A stretch of 64,000 bases of DNA from Acidobacteriota bacterium. GTDB taxonomy: Bacteria; Acidobacteriota; Holophagae; Holophagales; Holophagaceae. The stretch is taken from NCBI GenBank assembly GCA_005788175.1, contig SXYX01000008.1, forward strand, positions 25,125 through 89,124, read 5' to 3'. The translations under genes were made by a program, and so were the position numbers. The first letter of the stretch is position 1. Each line of letters opens with the position of its first letter. The notes under the pieces were generated by a model. It was not told where the DNA came from. It saw nothing but the letters and a program-made list of their open reading frames with translations, and did not search any database. Below are positions 1 to 8,096 of the stretch, in pieces.

Positions 1-176
1 TACCCGAAATGCTTGATCACGTAGCAGATTTTTTTGACCAAGAAATTGAGAAGGCGACTGTCGCCGTAACAAATCTCATAGGTCCTGTACTAATTGTCTT
101 TATGGGAATCGTTGTGTTAGGGTTGCTCTTAGCTGTGTATGTTCCTCTTTTTAATGCGAGTAATGTCATTCGTTAA
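1..176 (+). CDS. GspF/PilC-type inner-membrane protein, C-terminal fragment
   Basis: Only the last 57 codons are present; the gene starts before the window. The reading frame from base 3 gives a tail with the pattern of the type II secretion/type IV pilus platform protein (GspF/PilC): an acidic helix with DQEIEKATVAVTNLIGP, then one strongly hydrophobic segment (VLIVFMGIVVLGLLLAVYVPLF) and a short end. In this family that is the last transmembrane helix, and the residues before it are the conserved end of the second GspF domain. The stop codon overlaps the stop of the convergent gene on the other strand. Family assignment is by recognition of this tail; whether it serves pili or secretion cannot be told here. 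Confidence 0.75.
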   Translation, partial: PEMLDHVADFFDQEIEKATVAVTNLIGPVLIVFMGIVVLGLLLAVYVPLFNASNVIR

Positions 177-892
177 TTCTTAGTCAAGGGAATAAGCAAT
201 ACTAAGAAAGCAAGAACAATTGGCACACCCAAAGCTATTAATGACGTTGTAGGATTAAAAATATCCATCGAAACAAATAAAATTGGCAATGTTGGTAAGA
301 GCAATGATAAGTAGTTTACGGTATCGGCTGCGAAACCCATTTGTTCCCCAAAATCAACGAGAAACCCTCCTCGTGAGGATAGTTCAGCTAGCAAAAGTAC
401 TAGAAAGATCGATAATCCAGAATGTTTGACTAGCCTGATCAGAATGGTGTACCAGATCAAGTATTGAATGCCAATAAGAATGCAAACCCCGTTTGTAATT
501 AGTAATTCATTTAGATCATTAGTTGAAAAAAACCGAATAGCAAAAACAAAAAATGGAAGTAGAAAAAGTTGTGTATAGAATAGACATTCTTTGATGCTTA
601 ACCATATCCCATTAAGAAAACCTGCGAAGCGCAGTGAGATGTTATTAGCTTGGATATGTTCGTCCATAATGCTCATGCCAACACAAAGGAATAAAATTGG
701 ATTTATCCATTTTGTAAGTCCCATGAAAAATGTAAAAGCTAATGCATTTACGCCTTCTGAACCTAACGGTAAAATACTAGTGAGGATCGAAAGAGTTGAG
801 CCATCTTTTGAAACGGAGATACCAGCTCCAACAAATATAGATAGTAAAACAAAAATGCTGGACCAAATAATTTTGATGTATTTAGAAGTCAT
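173..892 (-). CDS. Unknown integral membrane protein
   Basis: 239 residues, mostly hydrophobic, with about six or seven predicted membrane segments (for example residues 8-28, 45-70, 100-120, 135-155, 160-175, 195-235). I do not recognise the family. I place the start at the ATG at 892 because GAGG lies 5 nt upstream; a GTG two codons earlier would sit directly on that Shine-Dalgarno site. It lies just downstream of argR on the same strand (27 nt gap), so the two may be co-transcribed, which would make an arginine- or amino-acid-linked transporter possible, but this is only context. It is convergent with the GspF/PilC gene and overlaps its stop. Confidence 0.6.
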   Translation of the reverse strand: MTSKYIKIIWSSIFVLLSIFVGAGISVSKDGSTLSILTSILPLGSEGVNALAFTFFMGLTKWINPILFLCVGMSIMDEHIQANNISLRFAGFLNGIWLSIKECLFYTQLFLLPFFVFAIRFFSTNDLNELLITNGVCILIGIQYLIWYTILIRLVKHSGLSIFLVLLLAELSSRGGFLVDFGEQMGFAADTVNYLSLLLPTLPILFVSMDIFNPTTSLIALGVPIVLAFLVLLIPLTKN

Positions 893-919
893 CTCCACCT
901 CGAGTTCAACTATTTATTT

Positions 920-1327
920 TTATATTTTGAGGATAGTTTTAATATCTTTAATTGCAGTTTGATAGAGTTTAGGACTTTTGATGGCTATAAGCACAGTATC
1001 TTCGCCCGCTACAGAACCCGCAATAAGTTCTTTGGACATACGCTGATCAATCACATAGGCAAGAGCGGCAGCAAATCCTGCTGTAGTTCGAAGTATGACT
1101 AGATTCGGTGGTGCATTAACAATCGTAGCAGGGGGGATACTCTCCCCCACCTGATTTAGAACACGATAAGCACCTTGGTGTTTTTCAATGGATAAAGTTT
1201 TGAGACGTCTTGATAGGGTTGATTGAGTTAAATGAACACCTCGTCCCGCCAGGAGCCTTTCAAGTTGACTTTGGCTGGTCACGTCTTGGCTTGAAATTAG
1301 ACTTAGGATCTTTTGATCAGTAGTCAT
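920..1327 (-). CDS. argR: Arginine repressor ArgR
   Basis: 135 residues, slightly short for ArgR (about 150). The N-terminal winged helix carries the DNA-recognition pattern TQSTLSRRL (residues 34-42), matching the SQ(A/S)T(V/L)SR motif of the family. The C-terminal arginine-binding and oligomerisation domain contains GSVAGEDT, equivalent to the G(T)xAGDDT arginine-binding motif. ArgR binds arginine as corepressor and represses arginine synthesis at ARG boxes. It is divergent from the arg operon; two ARG-box-like sites lie about 70-90 bp upstream of its start, so it may also control itself. AGGTG lies about 4 nt before the ATG. Confidence 0.9.
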   Translation of the reverse strand: MTTDQKILSLISSQDVTSQSQLERLLAGRGVHLTQSTLSRRLKTLSIEKHQGAYRVLNQVGESIPPATIVNAPPNLVILRTTAGFAAALAYVIDQRMSKELIAGSVAGEDTVLIAIKSPKLYQTAIKDIKTILKI

Positions 1328-1347
1328 AACGCACCTAAAAAAAGAAC

Positions 1348-1376
1348 TTGGATGAAAATGGCAATTTGCGTATACT
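1348..1376 (+). promoter_or_regulatory. Probable sigma70 promoter of the arg operon
   Basis: TTGGAT (1348-1353) and TATACT (1371-1376) are separated by 17 bp, a good match to -35/-10 elements. Transcription would start near 1383, placing the ARG boxes at about +13 to +37 and the argD ATG at about +45. Confidence 0.7.
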
Positions 1377-1395
1377 CATACACTACCCTTAATTA

Positions 1396-1419
1396 TGCAT
1401 TATTATGCATTATTATGCA
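1396..1419. promoter_or_regulatory. Two overlapping ARG boxes (ArgR operator)
   Basis: The 14-mer TGCATTATTATGCA occurs twice, at 1396-1409 and 1406-1419, sharing TGCA and offset by 10 bp (one helical turn). Each copy is a palindrome-like match to the TGMATWWWWATKCA core of ARG boxes. ArgR hexamers bind paired boxes, so this is the expected operator for the argD operon; it lies between the predicted transcription start and the argD Shine-Dalgarno. Confidence 0.75.
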
Positions 1420-1426
1420 AGGTTTT

Positions 1427-2557
1427 ATGATCCCATCCTTACTGCCAACTTATTCGCCCTACCCCCTCGCTATGGTTCGAGGTGAAGGCGATTTAATCAT
1501 CGATGATCAGGGGCAATCATGGATTGACCTTTACGGTGGCCACTGTGTTTGCTCGACAGGACATAGCCATCCTAAAGTAGTTGAGGCAATTCACAAACAG
1601 TCAAAACAATTAATCTTCTATTCAACTGCAGGCGAACTGAAAATACGCCGGGAGGCTGCAGATAATCTTATTGCATTCTCAGGGATGGATACCTTATTCT
1701 TTTGCAACTCTGGCGCTGAAGCCAATGAAAATGCTTTAAAACTTTCTTTTGAGATAACGGGGCGAAAGGCATTCGGAAGTTTTCAGGGAGGTTGGCATGG
1801 CCGGACTTTGCTAGCCCTCACCGTTACGGATGATATAAAGATCACTAAAGCTTTTGAGGGTATTTTTCCTGAGCATTATCGATTTCCATTCGGAGATATT
1901 TCGGCATTAGAATCCATTAATTTTTCAAATTTAGCGTGTGTCATTGTTGAACCTATTCAGAGTATGTCTGGAATTCGCACAGCCCCTCTAACCTGGTTTT
2001 CAGCGTTACGTAAAAAATGTACCGATGCTGGATGTCTTCTTGTCTTTGATGAAATTCAAACGGGCGTGGGGCGCCTTGGTGTGCCTTACGCTAGTGATTA
2101 TTTTAAGGTGAAGCCTGATTTCATAACCAGCGCAAAGGGCCTTGCCTCAGGTATTCCCATTGGTGCCCTCCTGATGACTGAGGGTATGGCTAAGGATGTC
2201 AAATCTCATATGCTCGGGAGTACCTTTGGGGGAGGCCCTATTGCTTGTGCAGCACTGATCGCAACTTTAGATATTATTCGTGATGAACGCCTTATGGAGC
2301 ACGCGAAATCTATGCAATCTTATTTAGTAGATGCACTAAAAAATACTGTTATTGATGAAGTCAAGGGTATCGGACTTTTGTTAGGTCTCAAAACTTCAAA
2401 TGCTTCTGATCTAAAAACGTATCTTTTATCTCAGCGGATTCTTATCGGAAGTTCATCCGATCCTAACGTGCTTCGCCTAATGCCCCCCTTAAATGTTCGA
2501 AAAAGTTCATTGGAATATCTCGTCGAACATATCCGAGCTTACGGAAGTATGTCATGA
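1427..2557 (+). CDS. argD: Acetylornithine aminotransferase
   Basis: 376 residues, a class-III PLP aminotransferase. It shows the glycine-rich cofactor region (FFCNSGAEANENALK), the conserved FDEIQTGVGRLG segment with the PLP-binding aspartate, and the Schiff-base lysine in SAKGLASGIPIG. It converts N-acetylglutamate semialdehyde to N-acetylornithine with glutamate as donor. The ATG at 1427 is chosen because it has AAGG upstream and gives the usual family length; a longer frame would run through the promoter and ARG boxes. First gene of the arg operon; its end overlaps argF' by 4 nt. Paralogues of this family (GABA, succinylornithine transaminases) are excluded mainly by context. Confidence 0.9.
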   Translation: MIPSLLPTYSPYPLAMVRGEGDLIIDDQGQSWIDLYGGHCVCSTGHSHPKVVEAIHKQSKQLIFYSTAGELKIRREAADNLIAFSGMDTLFFCNSGAEANENALKLSFEITGRKAFGSFQGGWHGRTLLALTVTDDIKITKAFEGIFPEHYRFPFGDISALESINFSNLACVIVEPIQSMSGIRTAPLTWFSALRKKCTDAGCLLVFDEIQTGVGRLGVPYASDYFKVKPDFITSAKGLASGIPIGALLMTEGMAKDVKSHMLGSTFGGGPIACAALIATLDIIRDERLMEHAKSMQSYLVDALKNTVIDEVKGIGLLLGLKTSNASDLKTYLLSQRILIGSSSDPNVLRLMPPLNVRKSSLEYLVEHIRAYGSMS

Positions 2558-3537
2558 GACATTTCACCCATCTTCGAGACCTGACATTTCATGAGATAGG
2601 GTCTATTATGCATCAGGTTGAGGCTTGGAAAGCCCATCCGCCTGATGACATTTTTTCGAATAAAATTTTAGCTATGGTCTTTTTTAACCCTTCTTTACGA
2701 ACACGACTCAGTTTTGAAACAGCGATGTTGCGTCACGGGGGACATGCCATTGCCCTTGAGGTCGGCACAGGTTCATGGAACTTAGAAACTGAGCCTGGAG
2801 TAACTATGAACGGCAACAAACCTGAACATGTTCGCGAAGCCGTACCTGTCATTAGTCGCCTAGCGGACTTAATCGGAGTTCGATCTTTTTCTTCAGGATT
2901 ATCTGAAATAGACGATGAACGAGACTCTGTCATTCAGGCTTTCAAATCATTCAGCAGCGTGCCTGTTATTAGCATGGAAAGTGCTCGTGAACATCCCTGT
3001 CAGGGATTAGCAGACATGCTGACCATTCGAGAACATATAAATTCACCGAGACCTAAAGTTTCTTTAGTTTGGGCTCCACATATCAAACCACTCCCAAGAG
3101 CAGTCCCAAATTCTTTTCTTCTTTCTTGTGCAGCTATGGGCTATAACATAACTATTGCAAATCCAATGGGCTACGATCTATCTCATTCGGTAATTCAAGA
3201 GGCCCAAAACTTAGCCAAACAAACAGGAAGCGATATTCAATTCAGTCATGATCTTGACTCAGCAGTCAAAGATACACAGGTTATATATACCAAGGCTTGG
3301 GGGCCCTCATCTTCATCAGCTCCCTCCATGAATTCACTTATGTCTTGGGTGACTCATGAAAGACACCTTGAATTGGCTGACCCCAGAGTGATCTTCATGC
3401 ATTGTCTACCTGTGAGAAGAAACCTTGAAGTCGATGACTCCGTACTAGATAGTCCTCAGTGTAAGGTCATTGATGAAGCAGAGAATCGATTTCATATTCA
3501 ACGTGCACTAATACATTTTCTTTTATCTCATTCTTAA
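2554..3537 (+). CDS. argF': N-acetylornithine (or N-succinylornithine) carbamoyltransferase
   Basis: 327 residues. The carbamoyl-phosphate loop is FFNPSLRTRLSF instead of the STRTR of ordinary OTCase, followed by a distinctive insertion (EPGVTMNGNKPEHVREAVPV) and the HCLPVRRN motif near residue 286. These are marks of the acetyl/succinylornithine carbamoyltransferases known from Xanthomonas and Bacteroides, which act before deacylation and yield N-acyl-citrulline. Acetyl versus succinyl specificity depends on one active-site residue in the insertion loop that I cannot align with certainty; an acetyl pathway is assumed because argB/argC/argD are standard. Coupled to argD by a 4-nt overlap. Confidence 0.85.
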   Translation: MRHFTHLRDLTFHEIGSIMHQVEAWKAHPPDDIFSNKILAMVFFNPSLRTRLSFETAMLRHGGHAIALEVGTGSWNLETEPGVTMNGNKPEHVREAVPVISRLADLIGVRSFSSGLSEIDDERDSVIQAFKSFSSVPVISMESAREHPCQGLADMLTIREHINSPRPKVSLVWAPHIKPLPRAVPNSFLLSCAAMGYNITIANPMGYDLSHSVIQEAQNLAKQTGSDIQFSHDLDSAVKDTQVIYTKAWGPSSSSAPSMNSLMSWVTHERHLELADPRVIFMHCLPVRRNLEVDDSVLDSPQCKVIDEAENRFHIQRALIHFLLSHS

Positions 3538-3545
3538 AGGTTCTT

Positions 3546-4460
3546 ATGTTTGAAAAAAACCCATATCAATTACTCAAATTATCTGCAGCATACGGGCGGC
3601 AGTTTCGGCATAAAATATTTGTCATTAAATTAAGTGGAGAGACTTTAACTGACCCCAAAACCCGTCGAGCGCTATGTGAACAAATTGCATTACTATGGAG
3701 TTTTTCTATCCGGATCATCCTAGTACATGGGGGTGGAATTGAGCTAGATCAAGAATGCCAACGCCTTAATATTCCAATATACAAAGTGGCAGGCCGTCGA
3801 ATTACGAGTCCCGAAGTTCTGCAGACAGCTTTTAGAGTTTTTACCGAAGATGTCCAACCCCTCTTGCTAAAGGAACTTGAATTATTAGGGATCTCAGCCG
3901 TGGGTTTGACGGGACTGGATGGACAGATGATAGAGGCGCATATACGACCCCCCCTTGCGATTAAAGCTGATGGTGATAATGAGGAAAAGATGGTTAATTT
4001 TGGATGGGTAGGAGATATTGATCGTGTAAATCCAGAGATTCTTTTTCACCTATTGAGCCAAGATAAAATTCCCGTTGTCGCCCCTATAACGGGTAACCGT
4101 GATGGTGATATGTTCAATACAAATGCAGATACGATCGCATCTGAGATAGCATGTACTGTCCAAGCAGAAAAACTATTTTTTCTTCTGTCGGTTCCTGGAC
4201 TACTTCGAGATGTAAATAATCACTCTTCTTTAATATCTCAAATTGCATTTCACGAATTGGATGCACTGGATAGAGAGAATATGATCTCCGGGGGTATGCG
4301 TCCCAAGATCGAGGCCGTGAAACGAGCATTACAAGGCGGCGTAAAGGCAGCGCACTTGGTTTCAGGAATACTACCGGATGCTTTATTAATAGAGGTTTTT
4401 ACTAATGAAGGGAGTGGAACAATGATGCTTGCTCCAGCCAAAGAAAGAGTGTCGTCATGA
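3546..4460 (+). CDS. argB: Acetylglutamate kinase
   Basis: 304 residues, amino-acid kinase fold. The N-terminal strand VIKLSGE carries the phosphate-binding lysine, the VHGGG loop follows at about residue 60, and a nucleotide-binding segment with NTNADTIASEIA appears at about residues 192-204. It phosphorylates N-acetylglutamate. There is no fused GNAT domain, so it is not the bifunctional NAGS-kinase of Xanthomonas. The first 25 residues form a helical extension before the kinase core, seen in hexameric, arginine-regulated kinases, so feedback inhibition by arginine is possible (inference). It starts 8 nt after argF' and overlaps argE' by 4 nt. Confidence 0.88.
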   Translation: MFEKNPYQLLKLSAAYGRQFRHKIFVIKLSGETLTDPKTRRALCEQIALLWSFSIRIILVHGGGIELDQECQRLNIPIYKVAGRRITSPEVLQTAFRVFTEDVQPLLLKELELLGISAVGLTGLDGQMIEAHIRPPLAIKADGDNEEKMVNFGWVGDIDRVNPEILFHLLSQDKIPVVAPITGNRDGDMFNTNADTIASEIACTVQAEKLFFLLSVPGLLRDVNNHSSLISQIAFHELDALDRENMISGGMRPKIEAVKRALQGGVKAAHLVSGILPDALLIEVFTNEGSGTMMLAPAKERVSS

Positions 4461-5533
4461 AGCTGTATTCGCAAATTTCTCCTGCTGAATTCCTTAAAGC
4501 TATTGTTGAAACAAGCAGTATTTCAGGCGATGAGAAATCCTTAGCCAATACTTTAGAGTCCTTCCTGCATGAACAAGGATTCAATCCAAACCGTATAGGA
4601 AATAATATTTGGTTCACTTTGGGATCCATGTCTGGACCTACCCTTTTACTCAACTCGCATATTGATACGGTTCCACCGAACGCAAGTTGGATCTCGGATC
4701 CTTTTAAGCCCGAATGGAAGGATTCACGATTGATAGGACTAGGAGCCAACGATGCGAAAGGCGCAGTAACGTCGATAATTTTTGCTGCTCTGCATCTTAA
4801 AAGGGAAAATTTTCAAGCAGGTCGTATTTTAGTCGCTCTATCTTGCGAAGAAGAAACCGGGGGGCAAGGACTTGGAACCATAGTATCTCAACTTGGTCGT
4901 TTGGATGCAGCGATCGTAGGAGAACCTACTGGCCTTCGTGTTGTCTCATCACAGCGTGGGCTCTTAATTCTTAAATGTACCGCACGAGGTATCAGCGGGC
5001 ATGTCGCTAATGCACAAATGCTAGGTACTGAAAATGCAATCGCCAAGGCATCGAGAGACATTATAAAACTTGAAAACTTATCCTTACCATCTCACCCCAC
5101 CCTAGGTCCTATGAAAGCGCATGTTACCCAAATTCAAGGTGGTCTAAAACGTAATCAAATTCCTGATCAATGTGAATTTTATATTGATATTCGTACAAAT
5201 CCGGAGTCAGATCATAAGGCTCTAACACAACTCATTCAAAATAATCTTGAAAGTGAAGTTTCCGTTCATTCTGATAGGTATTTACCCAAATGGACCGATT
5301 CAAAGCATCCCATAGTAAGAGCTGCTTTAAGAGCAGCAAAAAAAGAAGCGCCTACTAGCTCAGCTACGACATCAGACTGGGCTTTTTTACAAAATATACC
5401 TGCAGTTAAAGTGGGTCCTGGCGATACCTTTAGAAGCCATCGACCCGATGAGTATCTTTTACTGAGTGAACTCGAGGAAGGAATCGCTTTTTATAGAGAT
5501 AGCGTCATACATTTTTTTGAACAGGTATCTTAA
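4457..5533 (+). CDS. argE: M20 deacylase, probably N-acetylcitrulline/N-acetylornithine deacetylase
   Basis: 358 residues of the M20/ArgE/LysK metallopeptidase family. Metal and catalytic residues are all visible: HID in NSHIDTVPP (first metal His and catalytic Asp), the bridging Asp in GANDAKGA, Glu-Glu in CEEETGGQG, and the late metal His in FRSHRPDEYL. A dimerisation (lid) domain fills the middle (about residues 165-275). Because the carbamoyltransferase upstream appears to be the acetylornithine type, the natural substrate is probably N-acetylcitrulline. Overlaps the last codons of argB by 4 nt and shares one base with the argH start. Confidence 0.85.
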   Translation: MKLYSQISPAEFLKAIVETSSISGDEKSLANTLESFLHEQGFNPNRIGNNIWFTLGSMSGPTLLLNSHIDTVPPNASWISDPFKPEWKDSRLIGLGANDAKGAVTSIIFAALHLKRENFQAGRILVALSCEEETGGQGLGTIVSQLGRLDAAIVGEPTGLRVVSSQRGLLILKCTARGISGHVANAQMLGTENAIAKASRDIIKLENLSLPSHPTLGPMKAHVTQIQGGLKRNQIPDQCEFYIDIRTNPESDHKALTQLIQNNLESEVSVHSDRYLPKWTDSKHPIVRAALRAAKKEAPTSSATTSDWAFLQNIPAVKVGPGDTFRSHRPDEYLLLSELEEGIAFYRDSVIHFFEQVS

Positions 5534-6888
5534 TGATTCTCAAATCACTGTGGTCTAAAAAAGATCTCCCAACGGATGTCGAAATTTCCAATTTCACTAT
5601 TGGAGATGATCGACAAATCGATCCCATTTTTTTACCTTTTGATTGCTTGGGGACCTCTGCCCATGTTCGACAGCTTCACCAACTCGGACATTTAACCCGT
5701 GGAGAATTAGATACTGTTCTAACATCTTTGAAGGGAATTTTCGATCTATCAACCACAAACGTCATTAATCTCGAGGGCTATGAGGATGGACATTCTTATC
5801 TTGAGTTCCAACTAACAGAAAAATTAGGAGATGTAGGAAAAAAGATCCACTTAGGTCGGTCTCGTAATGATCAAGTTTTAGTGACCGAAAGATTATGGAT
5901 GCGTCACGAGATTCTTGAACTGCATCATGATCTTCTCAAACTATGTCAGCAACTGTGTTCTATGTCAGATCGCTATAAGTCAATTCTTATGCCGGGTTAT
6001 ACACATCAAAGGAAAGCAATGCCAACTACATTTGGTTTTTGGATAGCCTCATACGCAGAAGCTTTCACAGAAATTTTATCAGCAGGTAAAGATCTTTATC
6101 ATCAGCTTAATTTTTCACCCCTGGGTGCAGCAGCAGGCTTTGGAAGTCCGGTTCCATTGGATCGTATTTTGGTATCTAGATTATTGGGTTTTGATGGAAT
6201 ACAACGTAACGCTTTGAATATTATATCTAGCCGTGGGCGTTACCAACTAGATTGCTTACATTGGATCAATCAGATTACAAATATTTTTGAGAAATTTTTT
6301 ATTGATTTATCTATTTTCTCTCAGGAAGAGTATCAATTTATTTCTCTTCCAAATTCTTTCACAACGGGCAGTAGTATCATGCCCCAAAAAAGAAATCCGG
6401 ATGTTTTAGAATTAGCTAGGGGTCGATGCAGTGAAATTAGAGGCCTTAGAACAACCCTAGAAAATATTTCTGCTAGTCTCCCATCAAGTTATCATCGTGA
6501 TAGTCAGTTGCAGAAATTCTACTTAGTTCGTTCATTTCTCTTGATTCAAGCTATTGTGAATATTACTCCTACACTAACGGATAATCTTCAAGTTCATGAA
6601 GATAAAATGAAAAGTGCTTGTACCCCAGATCTTTTTTCAACCCACGAAGTCTACCAATTAGTCCTCAAAGGACTCCCATTCAGAGAAGCCTATAAAATTA
6701 TCGGGGAGCAAATTCTTGCTGGTAGTTTTAAGGCTCAATTAGTCGAGTCCTACTTGCCTAGTCTTCATAGTGACTTTGAAGAGGAGGGTCGTTTACGTAA
6801 TAACCAGATTGATGTTCTCGATGTCTGGGGTAAGGAAACCAAAGGAAATCTTAAAAAACTTTTTGCAAAGCTAATGGAGAGTGCATGA
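5533..6888 (+). CDS. argH: Argininosuccinate lyase
   Basis: 451 residues of the fumarase/aspartase superfamily. The signature GSSIMPQKRNPD (about residues 277-288) contains the mobile catalytic-serine loop; HLGRSRNDQV and TPGYTHQR-like segments (MPGYTHQRKAMP) are the other conserved regions. It splits argininosuccinate to arginine and fumarate, the last step of the pathway. Start codon overlaps the argE stop by one base; its end overlaps argG by 4 nt. Confidence 0.93.
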   Translation: MILKSLWSKKDLPTDVEISNFTIGDDRQIDPIFLPFDCLGTSAHVRQLHQLGHLTRGELDTVLTSLKGIFDLSTTNVINLEGYEDGHSYLEFQLTEKLGDVGKKIHLGRSRNDQVLVTERLWMRHEILELHHDLLKLCQQLCSMSDRYKSILMPGYTHQRKAMPTTFGFWIASYAEAFTEILSAGKDLYHQLNFSPLGAAAGFGSPVPLDRILVSRLLGFDGIQRNALNIISSRGRYQLDCLHWINQITNIFEKFFIDLSIFSQEEYQFISLPNSFTTGSSIMPQKRNPDVLELARGRCSEIRGLRTTLENISASLPSSYHRDSQLQKFYLVRSFLLIQAIVNITPTLTDNLQVHEDKMKSACTPDLFSTHEVYQLVLKGLPFREAYKIIGEQILAGSFKAQLVESYLPSLHSDFEEEGRLRNNQIDVLDVWGKETKGNLKKLFAKLMESA

Positions 6889-8096
6889 GTTCATCAAAAG
6901 TATTATTGGCATTCTCAGGTGGTTTAGATACTACTTTTTGTTTAGCGTATCTCCTCGAACAGAATTATGAGGTTCATACTGCAACTGTTGATACGGGAGG
7001 ATTCTCCGCTGATGAAATTAATCGTATTGATGAGTTATCACGATCTCTGGGCGCTAGCTCACATACACTTATCAACGGAAAACAACAACTCTTTGAAGAT
7101 TACTTGAAATTTCTCATCTACGGTAATGTATTGCGTGGCCAAGTTTATCCACTTTCTGTTTCTGCTGAACGCGTATGTCAAGCACGCTGTCTAATCGATC
7201 TTGCAAAGAAACTTAAAGTAGAGACCCTCGCTCACGGATCAACAGGTTCGGGCAATGATCAGGTTAGATTTGATGTAGCTTTCCGAACTTTGTATCCACA
7301 AGTGAAAATCCTTACACCTATAAGAGATCTTTCTTTAATGCGACATCAGGAAGTTGATTATTTAATTGAGCGAAATATCCATCTACCGACTAGTGCAGGA
7401 ATTTATTCGATTAATGAAGGGATGTGGGGAACCAGCATTGGCGGTAAGGAGACGTTAACTTCCTGGGATTTTCTTCCAGATAGTGCATTTCCTAAAGGCG
7501 TTATTTCTAGAGAGCAGGCATCCCAAGAGCTTCGTCTTACTTTCCACGAAGGAATACCCACTCGTATTAATCATGAAGCGATGGATCCTGTCAGATTGAT
7601 AGAAACTTTAAACACTTTGGGTTCTTCTTTTGGATTGGGTCGAGGGACCCATCTAGGAGAAACCATTTTAGGCATTAAGGGGCGTATCGGCTTCGAAGCA
7701 CCTGCAGCTTATCTATTGATTACAGCACATCGTGAGCTTGAAAAACTTGTGTTGAGCGGAAAGCAGCTTTTTTGGAAGGAGACCTTAGGTAATCTCTATG
7801 GTTCCCTCCTTCACGAGGGACACTTCTTAGATCCTTTGGGCCGGGATCTTGAAGCATTTTTAAGTCGCAGCCAAGAACGCGTCACAGGAGAGGTTCGCAT
7901 CAAGATTGAGCCTCTGACTTTCTCTATTCTAGGTTGTCATTCGCCCTATTCCTTAATGGATTCTAAACTCGCTATGTATGGTGAAAGTAACGCTCTTTGG
8001 TCAAGCTCGGATGCTCTAGGATTCACTAAAATATTTGGAGTATCGCAGCGACTATACCATCATGCAGATATAAAAAATAATGAGGAATCTTCATGA
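6885..8096 (+). CDS. argG: Argininosuccinate synthase
   Basis: 403 residues. The N-terminal PP-loop (LLAFSGGLDTTFCLAYL, residues 7-23) binds ATP; the central region has AHGSTGSGNDQVRFD, the citrulline/aspartate-binding signature. It joins citrulline and aspartate using ATP. The sequence differs from the E. coli and human types in several places and resembles the branch that occurs with acetylornithine carbamoyltransferase (recognition, not alignment). Overlaps both neighbours by 4 nt, so translation is likely coupled. Confidence 0.92.
   Translation: MSSSKVLLAFSGGLDTTFCLAYLLEQNYEVHTATVDTGGFSADEINRIDELSRSLGASSHTLINGKQQLFEDYLKFLIYGNVLRGQVYPLSVSAERVCQARCLIDLAKKLKVETLAHGSTGSGNDQVRFDVAFRTLYPQVKILTPIRDLSLMRHQEVDYLIERNIHLPTSAGIYSINEGMWGTSIGGKETLTSWDFLPDSAFPKGVISREQASQELRLTFHEGIPTRINHEAMDPVRLIETLNTLGSSFGLGRGTHLGETILGIKGRIGFEAPAAYLLITAHRELEKLVLSGKQLFWKETLGNLYGSLLHEGHFLDPLGRDLEAFLSRSQERVTGEVRIKIEPLTFSILGCHSPYSLMDSKLAMYGESNALWSSSDALGFTKIFGVSQRLYHHADIKNNEESS

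Noticed and set aside
1313..1426. Extended N-terminus for argD
   Set aside because: It would translate through the promoter and ARG boxes and adds 38 residues not seen in the family.
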